A stretch of 13,906 nt of DNA, taken from NCBI GenBank assembly GCA_021816385.1, contig JAKAYJ010000013.1, positions 1 through 13,906 on the forward strand. Direction: 5' to 3'. This document shows positions 13,463 through 13,906 of the stretch, piece by piece. The number at the start of each line of letters is the position of its first letter. Within the stretch, counting starts at the first letter, position 1. The notes beneath the pieces were generated by a model, which worked only from the letters and a program-made list of their open reading frames with translations, had not been told where the DNA came from and did no database searches. Made by a program: the position numbers and the translations under genes. The DNA is from Thermoplasmata archaeon (GTDB lineage Archaea; Thermoplasmatota; Thermoplasmata; Thermoplasmatales; Thermoplasmataceae).

Positions 13463-13906
13463 TTATGCCTTATTCCTGAAATCTTGGTTTTCCATTAGAT
13501 ATTTAGTGAGGTATATGGATCTTTCCTTTGAAAGGATTCCGTTTATGTCTCCTAATCTTTCCCTCCTTGCAATAGACATGTACTCCATTATATTTGTTAG
13601 GATGAAATCATTTGCCTTATCAAGAAATATCTCCTGCGGGAAAATTATGTCGCAATTCTTCCCTTCCTTTGATTCACCGTTTACAAATATGGGATACTTC
13701 ATAATTGTACGACTTAAACCCATTACAGGTGTGTAACTCTCAGATATACTAAAATTTGCACCTTCACGGGCGATACATACATCAGATAATAGAGTAAGTT
13801 CAACACCCAGATCCCTGCAGGTTCCATTTACAAGAGAAAACACAGGTTTGTTTATCATGGCTATAAATGAAGCAACAGTGCTTACCATGTCCAGATACCT
13901 TACAGA
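13463..13906 (-). CDS. Enoyl-CoA hydratase/isomerase (crotonase) family protein, 5' end missing
   Basis: The minus-strand frame is open from the right edge to a stop at 13463 and gives 148 residues. The ATG at 13888 is internal; six more in-frame codons reach the edge. The string INKPVFSLVNGTCRDLGVELTLLSD followed by VCIAREGANFSISE aligns with the crotonase core (KPVIAAVNG....GGG.EL....D...A...A.F..PE). Both catalytic-glutamate positions seem kept (the E of GVEL and the E of SISE). However, the oxyanion-hole glycine run GGG is RDLG, and the usual G.iPG.GGT..L.R segment after the second Glu is shortened to TPVMGLSRTIMKYPIF. The C-terminal helices are short. It may be a divergent acyl-CoA hydratase, isomerase or hydrolase; the missing N-terminus prevents a better call. 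Confidence 0.75.
   Translation of the reverse strand, partial: SVRYLDMVSTVASFIAMINKPVFSLVNGTCRDLGVELTLLSDVCIAREGANFSISESYTPVMGLSRTIMKYPIFVNGESKEGKNCDIIFPQEIFLDKANDFILTNIMEYMSIARRERLGDINGILSKERSIYLTKYLMENQDFRNKA

Noticed and set aside
1..13906. Search by eye for CRISPR arrays, transposases, integrases, toxin-antitoxin pairs and phage genes
   Set aside because: No regularly spaced repeats and no proteins of these types are visible; every larger ORF is accounted for by the listed genes.

Overview
The window looks like a compact chromosomal segment from an AT-rich archaeon, most likely of the order Thermoplasmatales (Ferroplasma/Cuniculiplasma-like). The archaeal evidence is eIF5A, ribosomal protein L10e, an Orc1/Cdc6 initiator, an archaeal-type tRNA-Pro without encoded CCA, and TATA boxes about 23-31 bp upstream of many start codons, which implies mostly leaderless mRNAs. 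The order-level assignment is inference from overall gene style and has not been tested by a search.

Layout. The left edge (1-104, minus) holds the N-terminus of a ferredoxin, followed by about 415 bp without a clear gene that carries its promoter, unassigned TATA elements and two inverted repeats. A tRNA-Pro(CGG) and a polytopic membrane protein follow on the minus strand. From 1886 on the plus strand, eIF5A overlaps an agmatinase-family ureohydrolase. Minus-strand genes then encode a double zinc-ribbon membrane protein and ribosomal protein L10e. An MFS transporter (plus) overlaps tail-to-tail with a second, unrelated membrane protein that has a C-terminal zinc ribbon (minus). Next comes an AlaX-like protein lacking all the usual zinc ligands, divergent from a folylpolyglutamate synthase (folC), then orc1/cdc6 (plus), a UPF0173 metallo-hydrolase (minus), a LysE-family exporter (plus), pdxS and a DUF92 membrane protein (plus, operon), and a right-edge partial crotonase-family protein (minus).

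Functional links. The clearest is eIF5A plus agmatinase: polyamine synthesis supplies the spermidine used to make deoxyhypusine on eIF5A, and the two genes overlap by 43 bp. pdxS makes the PLP skeleton and sits 3 bp before the DUF92 gene, whose link to PLP is unknown. The other genes are mostly single transcription units in divergent or convergent pairs. Two divergent pairs (AlaX-like/folC and UPF0173/LysE) seem to share one near-palindromic TATA element.

I see no mobile element, CRISPR array, phage gene or defence system. This is mainly a core/housekeeping region. The most unusual items are the zinc-less AlaX-like protein, the internally duplicated membrane protein, the ferredoxin's long leader with a start/stop-coupled mini-ORF, and the palindrome touching the MFS promoter.
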